Made by a program: the position numbers and the translations under genes
Shown here: piece after piece, positions 50,671 to 59,884 of the stretch
Layout of the letters: each line of letters begins with the position of its first letter
Numbering within the stretch: the first letter of the stretch is position 1
Assembly (NCBI RefSeq): GCF_900110655.1
Contig: NZ_FOEQ01000002.1
Location: forward strand, 310,001 to 374,000
DNA from: Pseudomonas soli
Lineage (GTDB): Bacteria; Pseudomonadota; Gammaproteobacteria; Pseudomonadales; Pseudomonadaceae
DNA: 64,000 bases
Direction: 5' to 3'
Notes under the pieces: generated by a model
Seen by the model: the letters and a program-made list of their open reading frames with translations, nothing else
What the model was told of the DNA's origin: nothing
Database searches by the model: none

Positions 50671-51114
50671 ATGTCCTATGAACATCTTCTGGTCGCTGTC
50701 GACCTGACCGAAGAATGCGACCCGGTGATCAAGCGAGCCAAGGCCATCGCCCTGGCCAGCGGTGCCAAGGTCTCCCTGGTGCACATCGTCGAGCCCATGG
50801 CCATGGCCTTCGGCGGCGACGTGCCGATGGACCTGTCGCAATTGCAGCAGCAACAATTCGACCAGGCCAAGGAACGCATGGAGCGCCTGTACAACAAGTA
50901 CCCGGATATCAATCGCGGCGATTCGCACCTGGTCTACGGCCAGCCGCGCCAGGAGATTCACCAGCTAGCCAAAGACCAGCATTGCGACCTGATCGTGGTC
51001 GGCAGCCATGGCCGCCACGGCCTGGCCCTGTTGCTGGGCTCCACCGCCAACGACGTGCTGCACGGCGCGCCGTGCGATGTATTGGCGGTGCGGTTGCAGA
51101 AGAAGGCCGACTAA
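50671..51114 (+). CDS. Universal stress protein, ATP-binding type
   Basis: A 147-residue single-domain Usp starting MSYEHLLVAVDLTEE. The nucleotide-binding motif is GSHGRHGLALLLGST (G-2x-G-9x-G-S/T), indicating the ATP-binding class like UspFG rather than UspA. Start supported by AGGAG seven bases upstream. Single gene, followed by a paired REP structure. Probably induced in stationary phase or under respiratory stress; the precise partner is unknown. Confidence 0.93.
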   Translation: MSYEHLLVAVDLTEECDPVIKRAKAIALASGAKVSLVHIVEPMAMAFGGDVPMDLSQLQQQQFDQAKERMERLYNKYPDINRGDSHLVYGQPRQEIHQLAKDQHCDLIVVGSHGRHGLALLLGSTANDVLHGAPCDVLAVRLQKKAD

Positions 51115-51120
51115 TACTTT

Positions 51121-51192
51121 CATCGCGGGGCAAGCCCGCTCCCACAAAGTCCGTCAAACAGGGCTGCGTGGGAGCGGGCTTGCCCCGCGATG
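51121..51192. repeat. Inverted REP pair (REPIN) between usp and uup
   Basis: Two 25-bp REP sequences in opposite orientation (51121-51145 and 51168-51192), exact complements of each other, around a 22-bp spacer. The whole can fold into one long hairpin between the convergent usp and uup genes and may stabilise or terminate both transcripts. Confidence 0.9.
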
Positions 51193-51195
51193 GCT

Positions 51196-53127
51196 TCAGC
51201 CTTCCAGCTCGGCCCAGCGCTCCACCAGCACGTCCAGCTCGCCCTGCAGCTTCTCGATCTTGGCCAGCACCGCCGCAGTCTCGGCAATCGGCCGCTGATA
51301 GAAGCCCGCCGCACTCACTTCTTCCTGCGCCTCGGCCATTCGCTGCTCCAGCGCATCGATCTGCCCCGGCAGCATCTCCAGCTCACGCTGCAGCTTGTAG
51401 CTGAGCTTCTTCTTGCTGGCATCGGCCGCAGGCGCAGCGGCAACAACAGGCGCCACCTCCTCCACCGGCGCCTGCACCACGGCGCTGTTGAGCTCGGACT
51501 TGCCGCCCTTGCTTTCGGTCACGCCGAGCAGCTTCGGCGAACCACCCTGGCGGATCCAGTCCTCGTAGCCGCCGACGTACTCGCGCACGCGCCCTTCACC
51601 TTCGAACACCAGGGTGCTGGTCACCACGTTGTCGAGGAAGGCCCGGTCGTGGCTGACCATCAGCACCGTGCCTTTGTAGTTGGACAGCACCTCTTCGAGC
51701 AACTCGAGGGTCTCGACGTCGAGGTCGTTGGTCGGTTCGTCCAGCACCAGCAGGTTGGCCGGTTTGCTGAACAGCTTGGCCAGCAGCAGGCGCGCGCGCT
51801 CGCCCCCGGACAGCGCCTTGACCGGCGTGCGCGCACGCTGCGGGCTGAACAGGAAATCGCCGAGGTAACTCAGCACATGACGGTTCTGGCCGTCGATCTC
51901 GATGAAATCGCGGCCTTCGGCCAGGTTGTCGATGACGGTCTTTTCCAGGTCCAGCTGATGGCGCATCTGGTCGAAGTAGGCCACTTCCAGCTTGGTGCCG
52001 CGCTCGACCTTGCCACTGGTGGGCTCCAGGTCGCCGAGCATCAGCTTGAGCAGGGTCGTCTTGCCGGTGCCGTTGGCACCCAGCAAGCCGATACGGTCCT
52101 GGCGCTGCAGCACCATGGAGAAATCCTTGACCAGCTTCGGCCCATTCTGGTGGGCGAAACTGACGTCCTCCAGCACCATCACCTGCTTGCCGGACTTGTC
52201 CGCCACTTCGATCTGGATATTGGCTTTACCCTGGCGCTCGCGGCGCTCACCACGCTCCACGCGCAGCGCCTTGAGCGCGCGCACGCGGCCTTCGTTGCGG
52301 GTGCGTCGGGCCTTGATGCCCTGGCGGATCCACACTTCTTCCTGGGCCAGGCGCTTGTCGAACAGCGCGTTGGCAGTGGCCTCGGCTGCCAGCTCGGCCT
52401 CCTTGTGCACCAGGAAGCTGGCGTAGTCGCCGTTCCAGTCGATCAGCCCGCCACGGTCCAGCTCAAGGATCCGCGTGGCCAGGTTCTGCAGGAAGGAACG
52501 GTCGTGGGTGATGAACAACACCGCGCCGCCGAAACCTTTCAGGGCCTCTTCCAGCCAGGCGATGGCGCCGATGTCCAGGTGGTTGGTCGGTTCGTCCAGC
52601 AGCAGCAGGTCGGGCTCGGACACCAGCGCCTGGGCCAGCAGCACGCGCCGGCGCCAGCCGCCGGAGAGCTCGGCCAGGGTCTTGTCGGCCGGCAACTGCA
52701 GGCGGCTCAGGGTGCTTTCCACCACCTGCTGCAGGCGCCAGCCGTCACGGGCTTCGAGCTCATGCTGGACGTGCATGAGCTTTTCGAGATCCTCGTCGCC
52801 GTGGATGTTCTGGCTCAGATGATGGAACTGCGCCAGCAACTCGCCGACGCCGTCAAGGCCAGCGGCTACCACATCGAATACGCTACGCTCGTCGGCCACC
52901 GGCAGCTCTTGCGGCAGCTCGCCAATCTTCAGGCCCGGGGCGCGCCAGATATCACCGTCATCGCCCTTCTGCTCGCCCTTGACCAGGCGCAGCATGCTCG
53001 ACTTGCCCGTGCCGTTGCGGCCGATGATGCACACCCGCTCGCCACGGGCGATCTGCCAGGACACTTTGTCCAACAGCGGCATGGCGCCGAACGCGAGGGA
53101 CACATCGCTGAATTTGAGCAGGGTCAT
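51196..53127 (-). CDS. uup: ABC-F ATPase Uup
   Basis: A 643-residue soluble protein with two ABC domains and no membrane part. Walker A motifs are GRNGTGKSS and GANGTGKTT; signatures are LSGGWRRRVLLAQAL and LSGGERARLLLAKLF; Walker B reads LLLDEPTNHLD and LVLDEPTNDLD. The C-terminal coiled coil (SYKLQRELEMLPGQIDALEQ onward) is the Uup DNA/ribosome-binding tail. Uup affects transposon excision, replication-fork recovery and ribosome biogenesis in E. coli. The ATG at 53127 has TTGGAG upstream. Divergent from slt. Confidence 0.93.
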   Translation of the reverse strand: MTLLKFSDVSLAFGAMPLLDKVSWQIARGERVCIIGRNGTGKSSMLRLVKGEQKGDDGDIWRAPGLKIGELPQELPVADERSVFDVVAAGLDGVGELLAQFHHLSQNIHGDEDLEKLMHVQHELEARDGWRLQQVVESTLSRLQLPADKTLAELSGGWRRRVLLAQALVSEPDLLLLDEPTNHLDIGAIAWLEEALKGFGGAVLFITHDRSFLQNLATRILELDRGGLIDWNGDYASFLVHKEAELAAEATANALFDKRLAQEEVWIRQGIKARRTRNEGRVRALKALRVERGERRERQGKANIQIEVADKSGKQVMVLEDVSFAHQNGPKLVKDFSMVLQRQDRIGLLGANGTGKTTLLKLMLGDLEPTSGKVERGTKLEVAYFDQMRHQLDLEKTVIDNLAEGRDFIEIDGQNRHVLSYLGDFLFSPQRARTPVKALSGGERARLLLAKLFSKPANLLVLDEPTNDLDVETLELLEEVLSNYKGTVLMVSHDRAFLDNVVTSTLVFEGEGRVREYVGGYEDWIRQGGSPKLLGVTESKGGKSELNSAVVQAPVEEVAPVVAAAPAADASKKKLSYKLQRELEMLPGQIDALEQRMAEAQEEVSAAGFYQRPIAETAAVLAKIEKLQGELDVLVERWAELEG

Positions 53128-53333
53128 GATCATCTCCAAAAACCGGGCGCGCATTCTACCTGACTTACCCCTTCAGGGCATCAAAAGCCCGTTGCCGCGA
53201 CAGGGCGTCGGATAACAACTCGATACAAGCACAGCGCTTTCGCCGGCCACCGGCAAACGGCTAAGCTAAGCAGTAATACTCAACAGTGCTGGCTCCGCCG
53301 TCACTTTCCATGGTTCCACTGCCCGGACGTATC

Positions 53334-55262
53334 ATGCGCAGCCGCCTGTTACAAATTGCTTCCTGCCTGTTGCTGACCACCCTCGCCGCGAGCGTCGCAC
53401 AGGCCGCCGACATCACCCAGCAACGTCAATACTACGACGAGGCCAAGCGCGCCCTGGCCAAGGGCGACAAGGGCCCCTACCTGCGCTATGCGCAGGCGCT
53501 GCGCGATTACCCGCTCACGCCTTACCTCACCTACGACGAGCTGACTGCGCGCCTCAAGAGCGCCAGCAACGAAGAGATCGAGGGCTTCCTCAAGGCCCAC
53601 GGCGACCTGCCCCAGGCCAACTGGATGAAACTGCGCTGGTTGCGCTGGCTGGCCGAGCGCGGTGAATGGAACACCTTCACCCGCTACTACGACCCCAAGC
53701 TCAACTTCACCGAACTGGATTGTCTCAACGGCCAGTATCAGCTCTCCCATGGCCTGCGCGCCGAAGGCTTCGCCAGCGCGGAAAAACTGTGGAACGTCGG
53801 CAAGTCCCAGCCCACAGCCTGCGACACCCTGTTCGCCATGTGGGCCGCCGAAGGTCAGTTGACCGAGGCCAAGCGCTGGCAGCGCGCCAAGCTTGCGGCA
53901 CAGGCACGCAATTACGGCCTGGCCAACAACCTGGTAAAAACCCTCACAACGCTCGCCCCCCAGGGCAAACTCCTGCTTGACGTGGCGCAGAACCCTGAGC
54001 TGCTTAACCAGCCTTCGCGCTTCACACCCGTCAACGAGGCGATGTCCGATGTGGTCAGCCTTGGCCTTCGCCGCCTGGCCCGACAGAACCCGGAGCAAGC
54101 CATGGCGCTGCTCGACGACTATGCCCAGCGCATGCACTTCTCCCGTGACGAGAAAGTCGCCATCGCCCGCGAGATTGGCCTGACCCTGGCCCGCCGCTAC
54201 GACCCGCGCGCCCTGGACCTGATGACCCGCTACGACCCGGAACTGCGCGACAACACCGTCAGCGAATGGCGCCTGCGCCTGCTGCTGCGCCTTGGGCGCT
54301 GGGAAGAAGCCTACGAACTGACCAGGCGCCTGCCCCAGGACCTGGCCAGCAGCAACCGCTGGAAGTACTGGCAGGCGCGCAGCCTGGAGCTGGCCCAGCC
54401 CAACAATCCACAGGTCCCGCTGCTGTACAAGAACGTCGCACGCGAGCGCGACTTCTACGGTTTCCTCGCCGCCGACCGGGCACAAACGCCCTATCAGCTG
54501 AACAACAAGCCGCTGGCACTGAGCCAGGCGGTAACCAACAAAGTCCGCAACACCCCTGGCATCCGTCGTGCACTGGAGTTCCACGCCCGTGGCCAGATCG
54601 TCGAAGGGCGCCGCGAGTGGTATCACGTCAGCCGCCACTTCAACCGTGACGAAATGGTCGCCCAAGCCCGGCTGGCCTACGACATGCGCTGGTACTTCCC
54701 AGCCATCCGCACCATCAGCCAGGCCCAGTACTGGGACGACCTGGACATTCGCTTCCCCATGGCCCACCGCGACACCCTGGTACGCGAGGCCAAGGTTCGC
54801 GGCCTGCATTCGAGCTGGGTGTTCGCCATCACCCGCCAGGAGAGCGCCTTCATGGAAGACGCCCGCTCCAGTGTCGGCGCCAGCGGCTTGATGCAGTTGA
54901 TGCCGGGCACCGCCAAGGAAACCGCACGCAAGTTCAGCATCCCGCTGGCTTCGCCGGCGCAGGTGTTCAATCCGGACAAGAACATCCAGCTTGGCGCCGC
55001 CTACCTGAGCCAGGTACACAGCCAGTTCAACGGTAACCGCGTGCTCGCCTCGGCCGCCTATAACGCCGGTCCCGGGCGTGTACGCCAATGGCTCAAGGGC
55101 GCCAAGCACCTGAGCTTCGATGTGTGGGTCGAATCGATTCCGTTCGACGAGACGCGCCAATACGTGCAGAACGTGCTGTCGTATTCGGTCATCTACGGGC
55201 AGAAGCTCAATTCACCGCAGCCGCTGGTGGATTGGCATGAGCGGTATTTCGACGATATGTGA
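53334..55262 (+). CDS. slt: Soluble lytic murein transglycosylase
   Basis: A 642-residue periplasmic enzyme of the Slt70 family, cleaving the MurNAc-GlcNAc bond with formation of 1,6-anhydroMurNAc. Signal peptide at residues 1-25 (ending VAQAA). A long alpha-superhelical U-domain is followed by a linker and the C-terminal SLT domain with catalytic Glu in TRQESAF, then GASGLMQLMPGTA, YLSQV and AYNAGPGRVRQW. The ATG at 53334 starts MRSRLLQIASC. Its products feed NagZ, also in this window. Confidence 0.95.
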   Translation: MRSRLLQIASCLLLTTLAASVAQAADITQQRQYYDEAKRALAKGDKGPYLRYAQALRDYPLTPYLTYDELTARLKSASNEEIEGFLKAHGDLPQANWMKLRWLRWLAERGEWNTFTRYYDPKLNFTELDCLNGQYQLSHGLRAEGFASAEKLWNVGKSQPTACDTLFAMWAAEGQLTEAKRWQRAKLAAQARNYGLANNLVKTLTTLAPQGKLLLDVAQNPELLNQPSRFTPVNEAMSDVVSLGLRRLARQNPEQAMALLDDYAQRMHFSRDEKVAIAREIGLTLARRYDPRALDLMTRYDPELRDNTVSEWRLRLLLRLGRWEEAYELTRRLPQDLASSNRWKYWQARSLELAQPNNPQVPLLYKNVARERDFYGFLAADRAQTPYQLNNKPLALSQAVTNKVRNTPGIRRALEFHARGQIVEGRREWYHVSRHFNRDEMVAQARLAYDMRWYFPAIRTISQAQYWDDLDIRFPMAHRDTLVREAKVRGLHSSWVFAITRQESAFMEDARSSVGASGLMQLMPGTAKETARKFSIPLASPAQVFNPDKNIQLGAAYLSQVHSQFNGNRVLASAAYNAGPGRVRQWLKGAKHLSFDVWVESIPFDETRQYVQNVLSYSVIYGQKLNSPQPLVDWHERYFDDM

Positions 55263-55294
55263 TCGGAATGCCATCACCCCGCGCCCACGCTAAC

Positions 55295-55333
55295 GTGGGA
55301 GCGGCGGTGCGCCGATGCGACTTGCCCCGCGAT
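55295..55333 (+). repeat. 39-bp variant REP element
   Basis: Identical over 39 bp to the copy at 14779-14817. It lies between the convergent slt and MOSC genes. Confidence 0.85.
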
Positions 55334-55337
55334 GGCG

Positions 55338-56141
55338 CTACTCGAGGACCTCAACCGCCATCCCCACCTTAAGCTCTCCCTCGCCATCCACCGCCAGGTT
55401 CTGGCCAAACAGCACATCGCCTTCCTTCTCGCGGAACGTCTTGAGCGTGGTCAACGGCTCACGGTCCGGGCTGCGTTCGCCTGTGGCAGGATCGAGGGTG
55501 GTGAGGATGCAGCGCACGCTCGGCTTGAGCACGCGGAAGGTCATGTCGCCAATACGGATGCGCTTCCAGCAGTCCTCGGCAAAGGCCTCGGCCCCCTCGA
55601 CCACTAGGTTCGGGCGAAACCGCAGCATGTCCATGGGGCGCCCCACCCGACGGCTCAACTCATCCAGCGAGGCCTGGCCGATCAGCAGCAGTGGAAAACC
55701 ATCGGGAAAGGCTGCCCGGTCACTGTTGAGGCCGTAGCCGCTGGGCAAGTAGCGGGCCCGCTGCTCGGGGCAGTACACCAGCCTTACCGCCTTGCCCAGA
55801 AGCTCGCTGAGCCAGGCCGCGGCGGCATCGCCAGCATCGGGCACGCGCAAGGTGTCGCGCCAGATGGTGATACCGCGCAGGGCCTCGTCGGCGGGCGGTA
55901 CCGGCACCTCCAAGGGCGCCTGCCCCGGCGTCTGAAGCAGCAGTTGACCCTGCTCGCCGTAACTGGCGCCAACCTGCCCCAGCCGGGGCCAGGCGCGCTG
56001 GGTCAGGAAGCGGCCGTTTTCCTGCTCCACCACCAGCCAGCGCCGGTCACCGTCCAGGCCCAAGTTGCCGACAGCGGACGCCTGCAGGCACTGGGCCCGA
56101 GCCGATTTTACCGGGTACCGATACAATGCACTGAGAAACAT
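55338..56141 (-). CDS. MOSC domain protein, YcbX type
   Basis: A 267-residue protein with an N-terminal beta-barrel (LSALYRYPVKSARAQCLQ, LGLDGDRRWLVVEQENGRFL) and a C-terminal MOSC domain with RPMDMLRFRPNLVVEG, DCWKRIRIGD and the Cys of PSVRCILTTLDP, which is expected to bind molybdenum cofactor. YcbX-like proteins reduce N-hydroxylated bases. It lacks the ferredoxin domain of E. coli YcbX. The ATG at 56141 with AGGTGG upstream is preferred; a GTG at 56150 is possible. moeA at the right edge supplies the cofactor pathway. Confidence 0.9.
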   Translation of the reverse strand: MFLSALYRYPVKSARAQCLQASAVGNLGLDGDRRWLVVEQENGRFLTQRAWPRLGQVGASYGEQGQLLLQTPGQAPLEVPVPPADEALRGITIWRDTLRVPDAGDAAAAWLSELLGKAVRLVYCPEQRARYLPSGYGLNSDRAAFPDGFPLLLIGQASLDELSRRVGRPMDMLRFRPNLVVEGAEAFAEDCWKRIRIGDMTFRVLKPSVRCILTTLDPATGERSPDREPLTTLKTFREKEGDVLFGQNLAVDGEGELKVGMAVEVLE

Positions 56142-56196
56142 CCCTGCCACCTTGCGCCAGTCGAAACACCAAGCTTATACCGGACCGGTGCCGTCG

Positions 56197-57132
56197 TTAC
56201 ACCGTGGCGTTGTCCAGGCTCAGGCGTTGACGCACCACATCCACCAGGCGATCGGGTTGGAACTTGGAAAGGAAGTTGTCGCAACCGACCTTCTTAACCA
56301 TGGACTCGTTGAAGCTACCCGACAGCGATGTGTGCAGCACCACATAGAGACCCCGCAGGCGCGGATCGTTACGGATTTCGGTGGTCAGCCGGTAACCATC
56401 CATCTCGGGCATCTCGGCGTCGGTGAAGACCATCAGCAGCTTCTCGCAGACATCCTCCCCGGCATCGGCCCAGCCCTTGAGCAGGCGCAGCGCCTTCAGA
56501 CCGTCGCTGGCCACGTGCAGCTTCACTCCCAGTTGCGAAAGGGTATCGCGCAATTGCGCCAAGGCCACGGTGGAGTCGTCCACCAGCAGCACCTCGCGAC
56601 CGCGGGCGCGGGCCAGCACCGGATCTTCGAGTTTGTCGCGGGAGACCTTGGCGTTGTAGGGCACGATTTCGGCCAGCACTTTCTCCACATCGATGACCTC
56701 GACCAACTGCTCGTCGACCTTGGTGATTGCCGTGAGGTAGTGCTGGCGGCCAGCACTGGCCGGCGGCGGCATGATGGCTTCCCAGTTCATGTTGACGATA
56801 CGATCCACACCCCCCACCAGGAACGCCTGCACCGAGCGGTTGTACTCGGTGACGATGATGGTACTGTTCGGCCCCGGCTGCAGCGGGCGCATGCCGATCG
56901 CCTGGGACAGGTCAATCACCGGCAGCGTCTGGCCGCGCAGGTTGACCACGCCACAGACGAAGGAATGGCGCTGCGGCATGAGGGTCAGCTTGGGCAGTTG
57001 CAGCACCTCCTGGACCTTGAACACGTTGATGGCGAACAACTGCCGGCCAGCCAGCCGGAACATGAGGATTTCCAGGCGGTTCTCACCCACCAGTTGCGTG
57101 CGTTGGTCTACCGTGTCGAGAATGCCAGCCAT
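56197..57132 (-). CDS. cheV: Chemotaxis coupling protein CheV
   Basis: A 311-residue protein with an N-terminal CheW domain (NRLEILMFRLAGRQLFAINV, VVNLRGQTLPVIDL) fused to a C-terminal receiver (REVLLVDDSTVALAQLR; phospho-acceptor Asp in VFTDAEMPEMDG; Lys in NFLSKFQPDRL). CheV links chemoreceptors to CheA and tunes adaptation. The ATG at 57132 begins MAGILDTVDQRTQLVGENR, the family start. It faces away from the Hpt-like gene across a 334-bp gap. Confidence 0.95.
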   Translation of the reverse strand: MAGILDTVDQRTQLVGENRLEILMFRLAGRQLFAINVFKVQEVLQLPKLTLMPQRHSFVCGVVNLRGQTLPVIDLSQAIGMRPLQPGPNSTIIVTEYNRSVQAFLVGGVDRIVNMNWEAIMPPPASAGRQHYLTAITKVDEQLVEVIDVEKVLAEIVPYNAKVSRDKLEDPVLARARGREVLLVDDSTVALAQLRDTLSQLGVKLHVASDGLKALRLLKGWADAGEDVCEKLLMVFTDAEMPEMDGYRLTTEIRNDPRLRGLYVVLHTSLSGSFNESMVKKVGCDNFLSKFQPDRLVDVVRQRLSLDNATV

Positions 57133-57466
57133 TGGAAGCCCCCAGGCGTGAGTCGGGAAAAAGTGAATGCATCCCCCTGTATCGGCGGACAAGGGCACAG
57201 CTTGACCCCTGATGGAAAAAGCCATGCGGGGTGATTGATATCACTTTACCATCATGCTTTACTGCTGCCACATCCTGCCACCTCCGTCGTTCGCAACGAA
57301 CGATCAGCCTGAAACCTCATCAGGGAAACCCTTAGTGGCAATCGGGTGCAACCTGATGTTCGCAATATCCATTAGCCATTAATGTGACGCCATTCTCACT
57401 GCATGAACGGAGTCAGGCTTTTGCGAGCGATCATCTTGGTACGGCAATCCCCGAGGGTGGGGAGCC
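57133..57466. other. Divergent promoter region, cheV / Hpt-like gene
   Basis: 334 bp without a supportable gene. It contains the perfect palindrome CGTTCGCAACGAACG at 57288-57302, which looks like a regulator half-site pair. No sigma factor consensus is clear on either strand. Confidence 0.45.
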
Positions 57467-57967
57467 ATGATGGATAGCACTCCACTGCACACCACCGCCG
57501 TGGCGGCCTTTCTGCAGGATGCACAGGTCCTGCTGGCCAGGTCCCAGGAATGCCTGCAGCACCTGGAGTTGATCAGCAACGATCCTGATGCCTGCCAGAG
57601 CCTCAACGCGGCACTCGACACCCTGGCCCGGCGCGCCGATACCCTTGACCTGCACGAGGTGGCTCACTATGCGTTCACCTTGCAACAGCTGCTCGCGCCC
57701 GCATGTGCCCAGCAGCATCTGAGCGGCGACAGCCTGCCAGTGCTCGCCGCTTGCCTGACCCTGCTCGACTGGCAATTGGAGCTGCTCGATCCGCAGACCG
57801 GCCAGCTGGACATGGACACCGAGGAACAACAACTGCTATTGAGCGAGCTGGCCACCGCCTTGGGGCAGCCGTCCACGCAGCTGTGCACGGATTGCCGACA
57901 GACCGGCGCGCCCTGCGCTCATCCCCACCTGGATCAGGACCTCAGTGCGCCCACCCGAGCGCACTAA
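57467..57967 (+). CDS. Hpt-like (CheA P1-like) protein without the phospho-His
   Basis: A 166-residue helical protein. The region from FLQDAQVLLARSQECLQHLE to CQSLNAALDTLARRADTLDL and VAHYAFTLQQLL follows the four-helix layout of CheA P1/Hpt domains. At the place of the phosphorylated His in xHTLKG it reads DTLARR, so it cannot accept phosphate there. A C-terminal Cys pair (CTDCRQTGAPC) is present. The first ATG of two (ATGATG) has GGGGAG upstream. Being divergent from cheV suggests a link to chemotaxis or signalling; the family call is by pattern only. Confidence 0.65.
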   Translation: MMDSTPLHTTAVAAFLQDAQVLLARSQECLQHLELISNDPDACQSLNAALDTLARRADTLDLHEVAHYAFTLQQLLAPACAQQHLSGDSLPVLAACLTLLDWQLELLDPQTGQLDMDTEEQQLLLSELATALGQPSTQLCTDCRQTGAPCAHPHLDQDLSAPTRAH

Positions 57968-58338
57968 CCGAGCTTTCGAGCTACAACTAACTCGCCCTGA
58001 AATGAACTTGGCAAAGTGCGCACAAGTTTTTTCAAATGTTTTCATCAGCGTGAATCGTTAGTTACTCAATGTACGATGGAAACATAATTTAATAATGGCA
58101 CTCTGCTAGCCAAGCCCTTGTCCGCCAGGTCCGCCACAGCCCGGAAAATATGAGGTTTCAAGCAGTTATCCCCCGCGACCAAATTCAACCAAAGTGATAA
58201 CATGCGCGCATTCGAACATGCGCGCCCAGGTTATCGGTGATTGGATCCGCACCTGAACTTGGACGAAGGTGGGCGGTAATACCTCTTTCAGACGTGTGCA
58301 ACGCCCCTAACCGCTATAACACAGTGGCTTCCGTACCT
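57968..58338. other. Intergenic region before the two-component genes
   Basis: 371 bp with no supportable gene. An AT-rich stretch (58080-58100) may be a promoter. An inverted repeat GCGCGCAT (58204-58211) / ATGCGCGC (58218-58225), which is also a direct repeat of ACATGCGCGC, lies about 110 bp before the kinase start and may be its regulator's site. Confidence 0.5.
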
Positions 58339-59235
58339 ATGCCTCCACGCTTGAAGTTTCTCCAGCATTGCCGCCCCAGAGCTGCCCTGCTCCGCTGGAC
58401 GACTGCCCTGCTGTGCGTTACTTCCCTGGGAGCGAACCTGGTGGCGTACCTGCGCACCCTCCCCCTGTCGGCCAGCCTGCTACTGCTCCAGTTACTGGCG
58501 ATGATCGGCATAGGTTGGCACCTGCGCCACTGGGCGCGCTCGATCAGCCTGCGCCCCGCCGAGCTGGCCACACGCATGCTCAAGGTTCAGGAAAGCGAGC
58601 GCCAGAGACTGAGCCGCGAACTGCACGACGACATTGGCCAACTCTTGACCGCAGCCAAGCTCCAGGTTGACTGGTTGCAACGCCGGGTACCGCCCGAACT
58701 GCAAGAGCAGTGCACCGCCCTGCGCAGCACGCTGGACCTGACCTTGAGCAACGTGCGCGATGTTTCCACAATCCTCAACCCGCGCCAGTTGGCCAGCCTG
58801 GGGCTGGAGGCGAGCCTGCGCGCGCACCTGCTACGGACCCTTGAAAACACCGAGGTGCACTGGAGCCTTGAATGCCACCAACGCCTGGGCGGCATCAGCG
58901 AGGAAGTCACCATGGCGGCTTTTCGCATCACTCAGGAAGCGGTCACCAACATGCTCCGCCACGCACATGCTCGCAACCTGGTGGTCCGCCTGCAGCGCAC
59001 CTCGGCAGGTCTGGCCCTGTCGATCCAAGATGACGGCGGCGGTTTCATACCAGCGCAGGCCCCCGCGCAGAGCGGCCTGCGCGGCATGGCTGGCATGCAG
59101 GAACGGGTGACAGCACTGCAGGGCAGTCTCACCATCACCAGCCAACCTGGCCAGGGCACCCGGATCGACGCACTTTTCCCATGGCCACCCCGCAACCAAG
59201 AACGCGCCAGGACTCCTGCTACCGATGACCTGTAA
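58339..59235 (+). CDS. Membrane histidine kinase, NarX/HisKA_3 type
   Basis: About 298 residues: two adjacent transmembrane helices (about residues 18-36 and 44-60) with almost no periplasmic loop, then a HisKA_3 dimerisation domain with the phospho-His in SRELHDDIGQLLTAAK, and an ATPase domain with EAVTNMLRHAHA, LSIQDDGGGF and GLRGMAGMQERV. The small loop implies sensing within the membrane or cytoplasm. The ATG at 58339 is chosen; upstream in-frame codons are possible. It overlaps the regulator gene by 11 bp, so they form one unit. Confidence 0.88.
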   Translation: MPPRLKFLQHCRPRAALLRWTTALLCVTSLGANLVAYLRTLPLSASLLLLQLLAMIGIGWHLRHWARSISLRPAELATRMLKVQESERQRLSRELHDDIGQLLTAAKLQVDWLQRRVPPELQEQCTALRSTLDLTLSNVRDVSTILNPRQLASLGLEASLRAHLLRTLENTEVHWSLECHQRLGGISEEVTMAAFRITQEAVTNMLRHAHARNLVVRLQRTSAGLALSIQDDGGGFIPAQAPAQSGLRGMAGMQERVTALQGSLTITSQPGQGTRIDALFPWPPRNQERARTPATDDL

Positions 59236-59884
59236 TCTCTTGCTGGTGGACGACCACTCCCTGATTCGCGCTGGTGTCAGGGCATTGGTATCGGACATTC
59301 CCGGCTATACCGTGATCGGCGAAGCCGATGACGGCGGACAACTCCTTGAGCAGGTCTTGCGCCTGGCGCCGGACATTGTCCTGCTGGATATTTCCATGCG
59401 CTCGACCAGTGGCCTGGACGCGCTAACGCAGCTACGCGCAAACGGTTGCACCTGCAAAGTCCTGATCCTGTCGATGCACACCGACCCGGAACTGATCATG
59501 CGCGCACTGGAAAGCGGCGCCCATGGCTACCTGCTCAAGGACACCACAGCCACCGAACTGGAACAGGCGCTGACTGCCCTGCGCAACGACGAACGCTACC
59601 TCAGTCCGGCCATCGCCCACACCGTGATCAACCAGGCGCTGCTGCGCGCCCAGAACGGCCGCCAGCCGAGCAACGACGGCCACAACCTGACCGCGCGTCA
59701 GCTGGAGATCCTGCGCTTGATCGTGCGCGGCAAATCGACCCGGGAGATCGCAAGCGGTCTGGGGCTGTCGATAAAGACCGTGGAAACCCACCGTTCGCAG
59801 ATCATGAAGCGCTTGCAGATCTACGACGTAGCAGGCCTGGTGCTGTTCGCAGTGCGCGAAAAAATCATCAGCCTGGATGACTGA
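59225..59884 (+). CDS. LuxR/NarL-type response regulator
   Basis: A 219-residue regulator: receiver with LLLVDDHSLIRAGV, phospho-acceptor Asp in IVLLDISMRS and Lys in GYLLKDTTATEL; then a LuxR-type helix-turn-helix, LTARQLEILRLIVRGKSTRE with GLSIKTVETHRSQIMKRL. Partner of the upstream kinase by overlap. Targets unknown; the divergent or adjacent genes and the GC-rich dyad upstream are candidates. Its 3' end overlaps the convergent lipid kinase gene by 17 bp. Confidence 0.93.
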   Translation: MTCNLLLVDDHSLIRAGVRALVSDIPGYTVIGEADDGGQLLEQVLRLAPDIVLLDISMRSTSGLDALTQLRANGCTCKVLILSMHTDPELIMRALESGAHGYLLKDTTATELEQALTALRNDERYLSPAIAHTVINQALLRAQNGRQPSNDGHNLTARQLEILRLIVRGKSTREIASGLGLSIKTVETHRSQIMKRLQIYDVAGLVLFAVREKIISLDD

